From: Salvia splendens
Lineage: Eukaryota; Streptophyta; Magnoliopsida; Lamiales; Lamiaceae
NCBI RefSeq assembly: GCF_004379255.2
Contig: NC_056052.1
Span: 7,068,001-7,132,000 of the forward strand
DNA length: 64,000 bases
Direction: 5' to 3'
Of this stretch, positions 45,744 to 57,715 are shown one piece after another. The position numbers and the translations under genes were made by a program. Within the stretch, counting starts at the first letter, position 1. Every line of letters starts with the position of its first letter. The notes under the pieces are model-generated. The model did no database searches, had not been told where the DNA came from, and saw only the letters and a program-made list of their open reading frames with translations.

Positions 45744-47739
45744 GGCCACCCGCAACGCGTTACGCGGGTGGCCCGTATTTCGTTCCTCCGTGACGGAACG
45801 GTGACGGGACGTGTTGCAGCGTCTCGTCTCGTCCCGTCACCATCCCGCCGGATCGCACGTCCCTCCGAGACCCGTTACGAGACGTCTCGCCACGCGCTCC
45901 CGCGACGTGACGAGCTCCCAAGCCATGCGTGACGCCCACTCGCCGGCCCGCGAGTGGGATTCATCACGCTGACGCAATAAATAATTTTTTTTTTAAAAAA
46001 TCGAATTAAAAAAAATTAAAATTTTGCAAACGGTAATATTACCGTTTTATAGCCGTTTTCCTTTTATTTTTTATTTTTTTACTCTATAAATACTCCTAAT
46101 TCATCCTCATTTCACACACAACTACACATCTATTCTTCCCAAATCATCTCCATTTCCTCTCAAATTTTCATCTCAAATCATCTCTCTTTTATTCTTCCCC
46201 CAAATTTAATCGATCTCATGGATCCGTATGAGCAAATGCGTCGAATAATGAAAGAATCATTTGAAGATGATCGATGCCGGAAGGCGGAGGAACCCGCGCC
46301 GCCCCAAAGACGCTCCCGGACTTACATCCATCGTAACCGGGAGGAAACCGCCGCAAGGTTATTCAGCGACTACTTCTGCGATAACCCGGTGTGGGGAGAT
46401 ACCTACTTCCGTCGCCGTTTCCGCATGCGGCGACCACTATTTCTCCACATCGCAAATACATTCGACGCCGTCGGCCGTCCCAACCACACGACGCTGCAGA
46501 TATGTACTGCAACAATCCGTCAGCTTGCGACTAGACAAACGGCGGATGTGTTCGACGAATACCTCTACATTGGAGAAAGCACTGGGAGAATGTGCTTGCT
46601 CCAATTCTGCAAAGGCGTCCGAGCAGCCTTCACCGACGAATGTCCCCGGAAGCCAAGCACGACAGATTGCCAGTTCCTGCTCTGCCTTCACGAAGAAGTG
46701 CACGGATTCCCCGGGATGCTTGGAAACGTCGATTGCATACACTGGCAATGGAAGAATTGCCCGGTGGCATGGAGGGGGTCGTACACGAGCGGCCACAAAG
46801 GCACCCACCCCACCGTTATACTCGAGGCCGTCGCCGACTACCGGTTATGGATCTGGCATACGTACTTCGGGGTCCGCGGCTCGAACAACGACATAAACGC
46901 GCTCCACCAATCCGACCTCTTCGCCGAAATTTTGGATTGTAAAGCGCAGGCCATCAACTTCATCGCTAACAACCGGCGCTATAAAATGGGTACTATCTTG
47001 CCGACGACATCTACCCGAAGTGGCCAACCTTCGTGAAGACGTGCACTAGGCCTGTGAACGCAAAGCAGACGCTTTTTGCGCAGAAGCAGGAGGCTGCTCG
47101 GAAGGATGTGGAGCGGGCCTTTGGGGTTCTCCAAGCGCGCTTCAACATTATCAAAGCCCCGGCTCGTACGTGGTTCATGGAGAGCATGGTCGACATCATG
47201 TATACGTGCATAATCTTGCACAACATGATTGTCCAAGACGAAGGACCCGAGGCGGGAAATTGGTTCGACCCTGAAGCCTCCGGATGCTCTACCGCAAGTA
47301 GTCCGCCTCGAAGTGGAGTGCATCCGTTTATAGAAGAACGGTTGTCTATTCGGGCAAGGATACGTGACTCTACCGCCCACGCCCAACTCCAAGATGATCT
47401 AATGGAGCACATCTGGGCAAACTTTGGCGGAGGAAATTAAAGTATGTATTTTTTATTTTTTTAAGACTTTTAATTATGTTTTTTTAATTTTTTTCGAATT
47501 TTATGTTGTAATGTTATTTTATTTTTAATGAAGTGTATTTTTTATAACTTGAATATGTTGGAAAAAAAATAAAAAAAAATGAAATTGAATGAATAGTAAT
47601 TTAAGGGACGGTTAAGGGACGGAAGGTTGCAGGTTCCGTCCCTTAGTTAAGGGATGGAGTAAAAAAGTACAGTGTGGCCCGCGAATAGTAATTTAAGGGA
47701 CGGATAAGGGACGGTTTAGTGACAGCGTTATGGATGACC
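45744..47739 (+). mobile_element. PIF/Harbinger element carrying only the transposase
   Basis: The 1996 bp element has TAA duplications (45741-45743 and 47740-47742) and inverted ends GGCCACCCGCAACGC and GCGTTATGGATGACC. A TATA-like box (CTATAAATACTCC, about 46084-46096) and a leader of CATCTC/TTCATCTC runs precede the transposase. It has no ORF1. Its 5' and 3' zones resemble those of the ORF1-only element at 31571-33430. Confidence 0.85.
46218..47440 (+). pseudogene. Harbinger transposase (DDE) with one frameshift
   Basis: The first frame runs from 46218 (MDPYEQMRRIMKESFEDD) to about 46990, and a second frame continues to the stop at 47440. The joined length is about 400 residues, normal for the family. 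Segments in order: RTYIHRNREETAARLF, a helix-turn-helix-like WGDTYFRRRFRMRRPLFLHI, then the DDE core: GMLGNVDCIHWQWKNCP (first D), VRGSNNDINALHQSDLF (second D) and ARKDVERAFGVLQARFN (E). All three catalytic residues are present. A one-base loss near 46988-46992, inside the KMG/Y segment, shifts the frame. Otherwise the gene is well kept, suggesting recent inactivation. Proteins of this group excise and insert elements at TAA/TTA sites. Confidence 0.88.
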
Positions 47740-47742
47740 TAA

Positions 47743-48700
47743 GTGATGTAATAAAGTACATGTGATTGGATGTTTTGTTTTTTGTCAAAAAAAATATGGC
47801 TCAACTTAATTGGGATGAGGTCTATTTATTTAGACATTAGTCACATCCGTACTTTCTTAAAAATGATTTATACTAACTTCCAAATAAGTAAAATACTTTC
47901 TTAGTTCCCGAATAAGTGTTTTTAACTGTGAACAAAATGTAGATTATGAAAGTTTGATAGTACTACTAAACTTCTGAAATACAGTATATAGTTGAGGGAA
48001 ATGCGTAGTCGTTCGGATAATGAGGGGGAATGATTATTGTTGTTCATCAATACCAAAAAATTTAATAACTTGCAAACTAAGTTGGAAAATCAGGTTATTA
48101 ATGGAACTATAAAAGTCTAACCCACCCGCAGCGCTGGCTCACCCCTAGATCTCGTCCCGGCAGCGCTGGCTCACCCCTAGATCGTCCCGCCGGGACGAGA
48201 CCGAGTCTATTTTGGACTGCTTTGCGGGGGCTCTTAAAAGAGCATCACAATCATTGCAAAAAAAGTACCCAAGCGAAGTACGTCATTTTTTGTGAAATAA
48301 TTATAGGATTCTATCTCTTCTCATAGTACTCCATAATGTTGATATATGGATGATTATCAAATAAGATAAGTGAAGTAGGTAAATAATGTACTACTAGTAT
48401 TCTTACATTGCAATTAAGGTGATATATTTACATTGCAAAAAAGTGATAGTATTCTCTCTCAAAATCAACCCCCCACTCAGCACACAAAATAAAACATCCT
48501 TAAATCATGTGGCATCCTACAAATGTGACATCTTTTGGGGACGCTTAGAATATTTTCTTTTGAAATGTCTTACTCAAACTGACACATTTTTAAAATAGAA
48601 TAAATTATTTTTCATTTTTTCCTATTCTTATTCTTTCCTACTTAACAACGAATGGCACTGCGTAGAATCTCATAACTAAAGAAGAAATACATCTTATATA
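47743..48700. other. Intergenic with a small GC-rich duplication
   Basis: Mostly AT-rich. At 48128-48195 the unit GCAGCGCTGGCTCACCCCTAG is present twice, followed by an inverted GTCCCGCCGGGAC. It may be a remnant of a Harbinger derivative (it begins CCCACCCGCAGCGC). No gene. Confidence 0.45.
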
Positions 48701-48987
48701 CTCCCTCGTCTCACTTTAAATGGCACGTTTTTCTTTTTTTGAATGTACTACTTTAATTGACACATTTTCTGAAATGGAAATATCATTATTTCCATTTTAT
48801 TATCTTTTCACCTAATTTAAGTGACATGTTTTTCTTTTTTGAATGTACTCTACTTTAATTGAACATTTTCTGAAATACAAATATCATTATTTCCATTTTA
48901 TTATCTTTTCACTCAATTTATAAAATAATATTGCATCAAATTTCATTTTAGATATAAAATGCTCCACTTAAAATGAGATGAAGGGAG
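48701..48987. mobile_element. Stowaway-like MITE with internal tandem repeat
   Basis: It begins CTCCCTCGTCTCACTTTAAAT and ends with the inverted ACTTAAAATGAGATGAAGGGAG, with TA on both sides (48699-48700, 48988-48989). A unit of about 100 bp beginning TTTTTCTTTTTTGAATGTAC occurs twice in a row inside. Confidence 0.75.
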
Positions 48988-49026
48988 TAAGTACTAGTGT
49001 TTGGAGTTACTAAATCAAAGTAAGTA

Positions 49027-49200
49027 CTCCCTCCGTTAGTAAAGTCAATTTTTTTTTATTTTAGGCATTTTATAGTAATAAAGTTATCTTTACCTTTTCA
49101 TCTTTCCTATTTTACTCTCTCTTTATTAACTCACAGAACAATCCTACATAAAATCCCATGGTGAAAAGTAAATATTTCATATTCATTGGGACGGAGGGAG
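49027..49200. mobile_element. Stowaway-like MITE
   Basis: A 174 bp element with ends CTCCCTCCGTTAGTAAAGTC and ATTGGGACGGAGGGAG, flanked by TA (49025-49026 and 49201-49202). No ORF. Confidence 0.8.
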
Positions 49201-50703
49201 TAACATATTTTCCTACTCTTACTTTTCCCTCTCTCTTATTTTTCTCATTTTATTATTATTTTTCTTATTTTATTATTATTTTTTAATATACATTACTTAA
49301 TTTTTCTTAATTTTTATGCTGAAAAGAAATAGGTCCACTACTATTAAACGGAGGAAATAGTATACCAGTTTGGAGTAAGTTAATCAAAATCATAGTACTA
49401 GGGTGGGGTCGAGAGAAAAATTAATGAAGGGAATTGAATTTAATTAGGGATTGTGGTGAGATACGTGACAACACATGGTATGTCATGTGACCAGCTGCCC
49501 ACCCCCACACCCTACCATACGTACCCCACCCCAAACAAGCAAAACAAATTGGTTGTGGAGCCATCTTTGTTCTTCCTTGACGTGGAGTATATCGAACCGA
49601 CAACGTCGTTTCAATGCAAATAATTCAGTGTCGATGCTTGATTAAATATGTATCATCTTGTAACAAATGATACGTGTAATAATACGAACATGATCAAACG
49701 TAAATTCTAAATATTATATAAATTTTAAATTATAATCTGGACCGTTAGAAAATATCAACAGATGGTAAAATAATATAAACACAATGTCAATGATTGATAT
49801 TGTGTTGATATTGCGTTGACATAAAAATCTTGAAATTTTACACTATGTTGACATTGTGTTGATACTGTGTTAAAAAATTTGAAGTTTGTATATTGCATTT
49901 TATCACTACCCTATAATAACAAGTGTCAACATTTCATTTGATGATAATCCAAATTTCATATACACACACGTATTAATCCAAATACGTGTACCTATTGGGG
50001 GGTATAAACTTAAAACTATTCTCCCTGTAAATAAAAGATTTCTTAATAGTAAAACATTTTAAGAATGAGTAAATGTCCCAAATTAAACAATGAAATATCA
50101 ATAATTGGAGAAAAAAAAGGTTTCGCGTATTAAATCTACATTCATTATTATATTCGTCCTAGGCTCTATAAAGTTTGTTGGTAGGGCTAGAAAAGGATTT
50201 GACTTGTATATATCGAATGCAAAAAGTTAAGAAATGATAGCAATAATTATTACTCCAACGATGAAGAAATGTATTGTTCAATCATGAAGGAATGACGATG
50301 CTATTTAAGATATTATTCTTTTATTTATTGAAATTGTGCGCTCTATTCTAATGCATAATTTATTTACTACTGTAATTAGTAAATATCCTTTATTATGAAT
50401 GCATAGACTTCGTTATGGTGACACCAATTTTAAAGTGATAATGAACCATCTATCATGTGCTGTCATGTAATACATTATCCTGCAATATTATGGACGTATT
50501 CTGCAATATTCATTAGTAAGCGTTTTAGATGAATTTACAGATTGCATGATAGTAATAAATGAATTGCAGTGTAGATTGTTGACAGGGGCGGATGCAAAAT
50601 TTTTTATTTGTAAGGGCTCATTTTATCTTCTAGAATAGTCTATTTTTACCCTTCAAAATAGTCTATTTTAGCATTTTTAGTTATTTCATCAAAATTAGTT
50701 CAA
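49201..50703. other. Intergenic, nothing coding
   Basis: AT-rich. At 49755-49885 GTGTTGATATTG/GTTGACATTGTG-type units recur. CAGGGGCGGATGCAAAAT at 50584-50601 resembles the end of a hAT-like element. No gene is supported. Confidence 0.4.
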
Positions 50704-50904
50704 TGTTAGTGTTAAATGGCCAAGAAGAAGAGAATTTTGGGTGTAAGGCTTGTTGTTTATTCTCATTCAACCGTTCCTATTAAATAGGAGTACATACATT
50801 CTCAAATGGTAACTAAATCAATTCTATTCTATACATGATTTTGTCCCATAATGAAGGAAATTGATCCTTAATTGATTCTCCTAAATCTTCTCTTTATTCT
50901 AACA
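50704..50904 (-). repeat. Copia 3' LTR, about 200 bp
   Basis: On the minus strand it reads TGTTAGAATAAAGAG to TTTAACACTAACA, with the TGTTAG/CTAACA inverted tips of an LTR. It follows a polypurine tract (minus-strand TTTGAGGGGGAG, about 50905-50916). The RNase H stop codon lies four bases inside it. The second LTR is outside the window, so the far border is inferred. Confidence 0.7.
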
Positions 50905-51714
50905 CTCCCCCTCAAATTGAGTAGTGGGATCTCCGATACTCAATTTGTCAAGAACCTCTTCAAGACTCCTTGAGCTAACCGCCTTGGTTAGTATGTCTGC
51001 CAATTGATCTTCAGAACGCACAAATGGAAATTCGACCACACCTTCTTCAATTTTTTCTTTGATGAAATGTCTATCCACTTCAACGTGCTTCGCCCGGTCA
51101 TGCTGTACTGGATTCTCCGAAATGCTTATGGCAGCTTTGTTATCGCAGTATAACTGACTCTTGCTTGGAATAGAATCAATCTCTGTCATCAACTTTCTTA
51201 GCCACATGATCTCAGTCAGACCACTCTTGATTCCTCTGAATTCTGCCTCTGCACTAGATAGAGCTACCACCTTTTGCTTCTTACTTTTCCATGTTACTAA
51301 GTTTCCACCAACGAACGTGAAGTATCCCGAGGTCGACCTTCTATCTACTGGATTACCTGCCCAATCTGCATCAGTATACCCATGGATCTCTAACCCTCCA
51401 TTTTTCTTGAATACTATTCCATGCCCAACGGTTCCCTTCAAATATCGAACTATCCTTAGTGCAGCTTCTAGATGTTCGACCTGGGGTTGATGCATAAATT
51501 GACTTACCACCCCTACGGCATAAGCAATATCAGGTCTAGTATGAGATAAATAGATGAGTCTCCCAACCAATCGCTGATATCTCCCTCGATCTGCCGCTCA
51601 GCTCCATCTCGTATCTTCAAGCCATGATTTTGCACAATCGGGGTCTCGGCTGGTTTACACTCCAATAGTTCTGTCTCTGCTAGGAGGTCCAAGATGTATT
51701 TCTTCTGCCTAAAA
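50899..51714 (-). pseudogene. Copia reverse transcriptase end and RNase H
   Basis: The frame at 50899-51570 holds the connection (RLIYLSHTRPDIAYAVGVVS) and RNase H (GYTDADWAGNPVDRRSTSGY, LSSAEAEFRG, LYCDNKAAISI, VDRHFIKEKIEEG, DQLADILTK), with its acidic active-site residues present. Upstream, 51575-51714 encodes the last piece of reverse transcriptase (QKKYILDLLAETELLECKPA) in a frame shifted by one base near 51585-51605. The left neighbour of this piece is at 56927, across the inserted element. Confidence 0.88.
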
Positions 51715-51719
51715 AATAT

Positions 51720-53057
51720 TGATGCACTATTTATTAGCACTAAAAATACCTGCAAGCATACAAGGTAGATCTAGTATAGCTAAAGGTCAGTACCGGATAT
51801 CGAACACAGGGAATAAGATTGCAACTGACTACCATATACTAAGCGTCATATACTATCCAGAGACACGTGATTTTTTTGGTTGATTAATTAAACTAGATTG
51901 AAAGAAATAAACAAAAAAATGGAAAACATAAAAAGAAATAATACAAAGCAGGCTTAAGAATGTAGAATTTTAGGATCCAAAAACACAATCGACTTCCTTG
52001 AATTACGGTCTCCAGAGCTATTAAGTCGATCACAATTATGGATTAAACCCCCTCCCGAGGTGAGAAACCTGTAGATTAGGTGATAGGATTGAAGTCCCCT
52101 TCTAACCCTTAAACCCCTAACTCCTAAAAGCATATAAGATCAAAGATCTCACTCAAAACCTCAACTCTCCCGAGTTCTATTGAATTAAGGTGTGAATTAT
52201 CCCTTTTTCCAAGTCAATTATTTCATCTCCCGAGTACTCTAATCAACTCTAACATGTATTCAAGAGGTAGCTAATCAATTGCACATAGAAAGCACCAGAT
52301 AAATCAAATAACTGCAAGAGCTAACAAGGAAAATCAATCGAATATCTATACAAAAAATTCTACAAAAGATGTTCTACTCATAGACAAGTAAAAACTACAA
52401 TTAAAGTACGAGACATGAAAGAAATTGATAAAACCCAAGGTTGAATCTTCAATCTTCTCTTGCCTGGATCTGCAAAGCTCCGCTCCAATGGAAGATGGAT
52501 GAATTATGTGTGGATTATGGAATGGAAAGAGGTGTAGAGATGGAGAAGGATTGGAGGCTCTGAGATGAAGATTATGAATTAGGTTCAGAGGTATTTATAG
52601 GCTGAAAAAGGTTTATTTTTGATAATTTTCGTGCCCTACAAGAAATAGGAGAGATTTGGCTTCATAATATAATAGTTTCTTTTCTTCCGTAAATTTCCGC
52701 CTAATTTCCGCCAGCTTTGACTGCAATGCGCAATATTCGTAGAATTGTCATAACTTTCTCCACAGAACTCCGATTGAGACATACAAGATATCCACGCGAA
52801 GCTCTTTCGAAGACGAAGAGAATGACATGTAGTAAGAACTGATTGGACTTCAAAATCGTTGGAAGAATGGGCTCGAACAGAGGCTGCTGCACTTTGGCAT
52901 TTTTTCACCTTTTTCTATCTTTTTCTATCATTTATCAACAAACACGTCAAAAATACCAAATGTATAACATATGCAATTTAAGAACATAATTTGCATGATT
53001 GACATTTAAAACAAGTCAAATCTAGTCCTTAAAAACATGCAAAATCCGTGTTTGTCA
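51720..53057 (-). repeat. 3' LTR of the Athila-like element
   Basis: On the minus strand it runs from TGACAAACACGG to GTGCATCA. It has about 55 bp near its U5 end (about 51729-51790) that the other LTR lacks. Small ORFs (for example 52636-52908) occur in both LTRs and are shadows. Confidence 0.9.
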
Positions 53058-55634
53058 ACTCCCCCAAACTTAATTATTTGTTTGTCCTCAAACAAAACAA
53101 GAGAAAAACTACTAAAGAAACACGGATGCTAAGAACTAGACTTCATAGTTGCCTCAAAAATTGTAACAAGAAATGAAGAGTTTGACAAGAATACAAATCA
53201 AATCAAGCAAAGCTTATTAGTGCATTTTCATTACTAGCTCGTTGATCACCTTGAAGTACATGCGCTCACAAGTGTTTAGAATGTGTTTATCACTCACTCT
53301 CAAAGTGTATAAGGTAAAGAATATATGCTCTCAGATCATGCAACATGCAAAGTTTACCATAGGCTTGCTCGATGTCTAATCCCTCCTCTACTTTATGTGA
53401 TTAAAATCAAAAATCCGAAAGGTCTTTATTTTCGGTTATAATGTAGGCTCTTTGGTAAGGTGAGGAAATATGGCTAAAAAGTGACTAATCCCAAACATAG
53501 CAAAAGTGATCAATTTCTACTACATCAAACATAGCACTGCACCAACAATTCGAATCTCAGTAAATTCTAGACTTGTCTAAATTTCTTCTCACTTCCCAAA
53601 TTCCTTTGATTTTTTTTTCTTTTGTACATTTTTTTTCTTCTGTACATTTTTTTTTCTTTCTATGCACAACCAATTATCTCATTCAAACCACAAATGTCTA
53701 TGCACTTTTCACAAGTAAGCACACTACTTTTCTTTCTACCTTATCTCTCCAACTCTTTTCACAAAATATGAACTAACTTTCTCCAAGAGTGTATGAATAT
53801 TCCCCATTTATTTAGCTTCCAAAGAAAAAGGCTTTAAAGGCTCAAAATGGCTAGCTAGGGAAAAAGATTTTGAGTAAGGTCATAAATTTAGATATATAAA
53901 GTAGCTAAGAAGGATGGCCTAACGTCCTCTTTTATCATTTAAACACTATATAGACTTAGGCAGACTAGGAGCAAGTTCTAGAAACAAATACATGAATGCA
54001 GATAAATCACACAAGAAAGAACATATAGCTCAAGTCTCACAAGGTATAAGCATGATTCAAGGTGAACAAGCAATTCATTAATTATACACCTTTTTACAAA
54101 ACTCTCAAATCAAGGTATCAAGTCAACTCAACCAACACATAAACAAAATTTTTATCATAGGCAACTCGGTCTGATGTCCCTAAACATAAGTATTTCTAAG
54201 TTTTCTATGTTATGTTCATGACAAGATTCACCTCGGGTTTATTAAATAAAATAAAACTAATAAAAAAAACAACTAAACTCACGATCCACCACTTCATCCC
54301 CCCAAACTTATTCAAAACTAAGTTAAGAATAAGTTTGTAAAGTCGGTAGGGACGTGAGTAAACTAAGAAAACAAATCAAAATAAAAAAAAAAGATACCAA
54401 TGTTGGGTTGCCTCCCAACAAGCGCTTGGTTAACGTCTTTAGCTTGACATTCTTTGAGGCTCATAAAATATCCCCCATTCTCGGGATTTTCTTTGGGATG
54501 CATTATGTACCTACAATTTCGCAATGTGAGCATAGAATGAAGAAAATTATAGTAGAGTACAATGCATAACATGTGGCAATCCCCTAAATTTAATCATATC
54601 AAGGCATAAAATATGCAAATCAAATTATCTACCTTAACATGATCATTTTTCATCCTCCGTAATCTTCTCTATCCCCCAATTAATTGTAAAAATTTTCAAC
54701 AATAGACCAAGATCAGACAAAACAATTTAAGCTCCTAAAAACACAATTCATGCAAGATAAAATAGCCTCGCAATGCTATGAACATGAACTATGTGTATCA
54801 ACAATCAAACCAAAGTGATATTCAATTTTCATCCACCAAAGATCAAACATACTCAAGCACACCCAACAACTATTTCTCGCAAATATCCAAAACTTACAAA
54901 TTCACCAAGAATAAATCCCAATTAAATCGTCACTCATCAAACTCCTATCCAAACTCCCAATATATATATCAACAACAAAGTCATTCAATGAAAGAATTCA
55001 AGATCAAAGCTCAGAAATTAAAAGAGAACGTACCTTGTGTTGATTGACAGCTAAGCACATGAATAATTGGTAGAGTACAAAGAATTTGCTTAAGTGATGT
55101 GAATTTGAAGTGTGTGATTGATTTATGTGGAGAAAATAAAATAAAATAAAAATAGGGGGAAGGAGGTTCTAGTTTTTCTACTTTTTTTAAAAAAAGATTT
55201 TCTTGAAAAAAACGAAGAATAAGAAGTTTTTTAAAAAAAAGGAAAAAGAAAAAAAAAAGAAAAGGAAATATTCAAGCGGAAAAGAAAGAAAATTTAAAGA
55301 AAAGAATTTTTTTTATTTAACTTAAGCTCTATGAAGAAAAACTTCAGCTCTACGGAGGAGAAAACTAAAGGTAAAAAAAAAAAAAAAACAAGAGAGCAAG
55401 CATATTTTATATCTCACCCACGCTCTAAGGAGTATATCAAATGTTGTAGCAGATAATTGCATCTTCCATAGGAGCGCAGAGTAATCCATTGTTGTGCTTC
55501 GTGCTCCTTGCAAAATAAATAAAAAAAAATTAAAATAAAACTATACAAAATATTACACTCCAAATTAGTATTATCAACCGTTCTACAATATCAGCTTAAA
55601 GCAATAATATTCCCCGGCAACGGCGCCAAAAACT
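53058..55634 (-). other. Non-coding interior of the Athila-like element
   Basis: The polypurine tract (minus-strand AAGTTTGGGGGAGT, 53058-53071) opens this interval and a second CCCCCCAAACTTATT occurs near 54299. TTGGGTTGCCTCCCAACAAG (about 54402) is a segment I have seen repeatedly in plant LTR elements. Poly-A/AAAG-rich DNA fills 55130-55390. No frame with retroviral motifs exists. Confidence 0.7.
55612..55628 (-). other. Primer-binding site, tRNA-Asp type
   Basis: Minus-strand TGGCGCCGTTGCCGGGG matches the complement of the 3' end of plant tRNA-Asp, as used by Athila-type elements. It lies 6 bases from the LTR. Confidence 0.85.
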
Positions 55635-56921
55635 TGATGCACTCAGTACCAGGATATCGAACACAGGGAATAAGATTGCAACTGGCTATCATATACTAAG
55701 CATCATATACTATCTAGAGACATGTGATTTTTGGGTTGATTAATTAAACTAGACCGAAAGAAATAAACAAAAAAAAAGAAAACATAAAAAGAAATAATAC
55801 AAAGCAGGCTTAAGAATGTAGAATTTTAGGATCCAAAAACACAATCGACTTCCTTGAATTACGGTCTCCAGAGCTATTAAGTCGATCACAATTATGGATT
55901 AAACCCCCTCCCGAGGTGAGAAACCTGTAGATTAGGTGATAGGATTGAAGTCCCCTTCTAACCCTTAAACCCCTAACTCCTAAAAGCATATAAGATCAAA
56001 GACCTCACTCAAAACCTCAACTCTCCCGAGTTCTATTGAATTAAGGTGTGAATTATCCCTTTTTCCAAGTCAATTATTTCGTCTCCCGAGTACTCTAATC
56101 AACTCTAACATGTATTCAAGAGGTAGCTAATCAATTGCACATAGAAAGCACCAGATAAATCAAATAACTGCAAGAGCTAACAAGGAAAATCAATCGAATA
56201 TCTATACAAAAAATTCTACAAAAGATGTTCTACTCATAGACAAGTAAAAACTACAATTAAAGTACGAGACATGAAAGAAATTGATAAAACCCAAGGTTGA
56301 ATCTTCAATCTTCAGTCTTCTCTTGCCTGGATCTGCAAAGCTCCGCTCCAATGGAAGATGGATGAATTATGTGTGGATTATGGAATGGAAAGAGGTGTAG
56401 AGATGGAGAAGGATTGGAGGCTCTGAGATGAAGATTATGAATTAGGTTCAGAGGTATTTATAGGCTGGAAAAATGTTTATTTTTGATAATTTTCGTGCCC
56501 TACAAGAAATAGGAGAGATTTGGCTTCATAATATAATAATTTCTTTTCTTCCGTAAATTTCCGCCTAATTTCCGCCAGATTTGACTGCAATGCGCAATGT
56601 TCGTAGAATTGTCATAACTTTCTCCACAGAACTCCGATTGAGACATACAAGATATCCACGCGAAGCTCTTTCGAAGACGAAGAGAATGAAATGTAGTAAG
56701 CACTGATTGGACTTCAAAATCGTTGGAAGAATGGGCTCGAACAGAGGCTGCTGCACTTTGGCATTTTTTCACCCTTTTCTATCTTTTTCTATCATTTATC
56801 AACAAACACGTCAAAAATACCAAATGTATAACATATGCAATTTAAGAACATAATTTGCATGATTGACATTTAAAACAAGCCAAATCTAGTCCTTAAAAAC
56901 ATGCAAAATCCGTGTTTGTCA
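55635..56921 (-). repeat. 5' LTR of the Athila-like element
   Basis: Nearly identical to 51720-53057 except that about 55 bp next to the U5 end are missing (TGATGCACTCAGTACC on the plus strand). There is also a small TCTTCAGTC-type insertion near 56313. Confidence 0.9.
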
Positions 56922-56926
56922 AATAT

Positions 56927-57694
56927 CCCTCGTGGTGAGCGAAGAACTTCAATGCCCAAGAAGTACTTAAGATCACCTAAATCCTTCATCTCGAATTCCT
57001 TGAAGAGCCTTTCCCTCAGACTCTTAATTTCCTCCGCATCATCACCTGTAATAATCATGTCATCAACGTACACAATTAAACAAGTAGTCTTTCCATCGTA
57101 TCTCTTCAGGAAAAATGTATGATCTGAGTTGCTTTGTCTGTATCCATAGCTCTTCATTGCGTCTGCAAATCTACCAAACCAAACTCTCGGTGATTGCTTC
57201 AGCCCATACAGAGTCTTTCTCAATCTGCATCCTTCACCTGCCTTGAACTCATCCGAGAAGCCTGGTGGTGCTTCCATGTATATTTCCTTTTTCAACTCGC
57301 CATGAAGAAAGGCATTTGTGACATCGAACTGATATAGTGGCCAATCTCGATTGGCGGCAATGGAGAGTAGTACTTGTACCGTGTCCATCTTGGCTACTGG
57401 AGAAAAGGTCTCTGAGTAGTTTATTTCATACGTCTGAGTGTACCCTTTAGCAACCAGTCGAGCTTTATACCGCTCAATACTTCCATCTGGTCTCCGTTTA
57501 ATGGTGAACACCCATCTACACCCAACTGGCTTCTTTCCTTCGGGCAGTACACACTTGTCCCAAGTTTGATTCCGCATTAAAGCATCTATCTCTTTTTGCA
57601 TAGCTTCTCTCCAGTGTTTGTTCTTCATTGCCTCATCTGCTGACTGTGGGATCTCTTCCTCTTCGTAGAGTGCTTCCTCAAAAGCCTGCGCCAT
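56927..57694 (-). pseudogene. Copia reverse transcriptase, N-terminal part
   Basis: Starting in the linker (HWREAMQKEIDALMRNQTWD), it contains the usual blocks KPVGCRWVFTIKRRPDGSIE, YKARLVAKGYTQ, FDVTNAFLHGELKKEIYM, LYGLKQSPRVWF and the catalytic YVDDMIITG. It ends at LGIEVLRSPRGIF, where the Athila-like element is inserted; the last residues predicted from this side belong to that insert. An in-frame stop at 57716-57718 separates it from the integrase frame. Confidence 0.9.
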
Positions 57695-57715
57695 TTCAGT
57701 TAGGTGACCCGTTGC

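Larger units (their letters stand above)
51720..56921 (-). mobile_element. Athila-like non-autonomous LTR retrotransposon
   Basis: LTRs at 51720-53057 and 55635-56921 enclose a 2.6 kb centre without gag or pol. A perfect target duplication, AATAT, flanks it (51715-51719 and 56922-56926). The primer site is complementary to plant tRNA-Asp and lies beside the right LTR, and the polypurine tract lies beside the left one, so it is on the minus strand. Long LTRs and a non-coding interior fit a large non-autonomous derivative. Proteins must come from an Athila/Tat-type relative. Confidence 0.9.

Noticed and set aside
46437..47412. Minus-strand ORFs over the Harbinger transposase
   Set aside because: They are antisense to a recognised transposase and have no motif.
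49421..49603. 60-codon minus ORF (GWGTYGRVWGWAAG)
   Set aside because: There is no family match, splice context or conserved start, and the region is intergenic.
52636..52908. 90-codon ORF repeated at 56500-56772
   Set aside because: It lies within the Athila-like LTRs and is a chance frame there.
55130..55420. Poly-A/AAAG-rich DNA as a coding Lys-rich protein
   Set aside because: It is low-complexity and lies in the non-coding interior of an LTR element.
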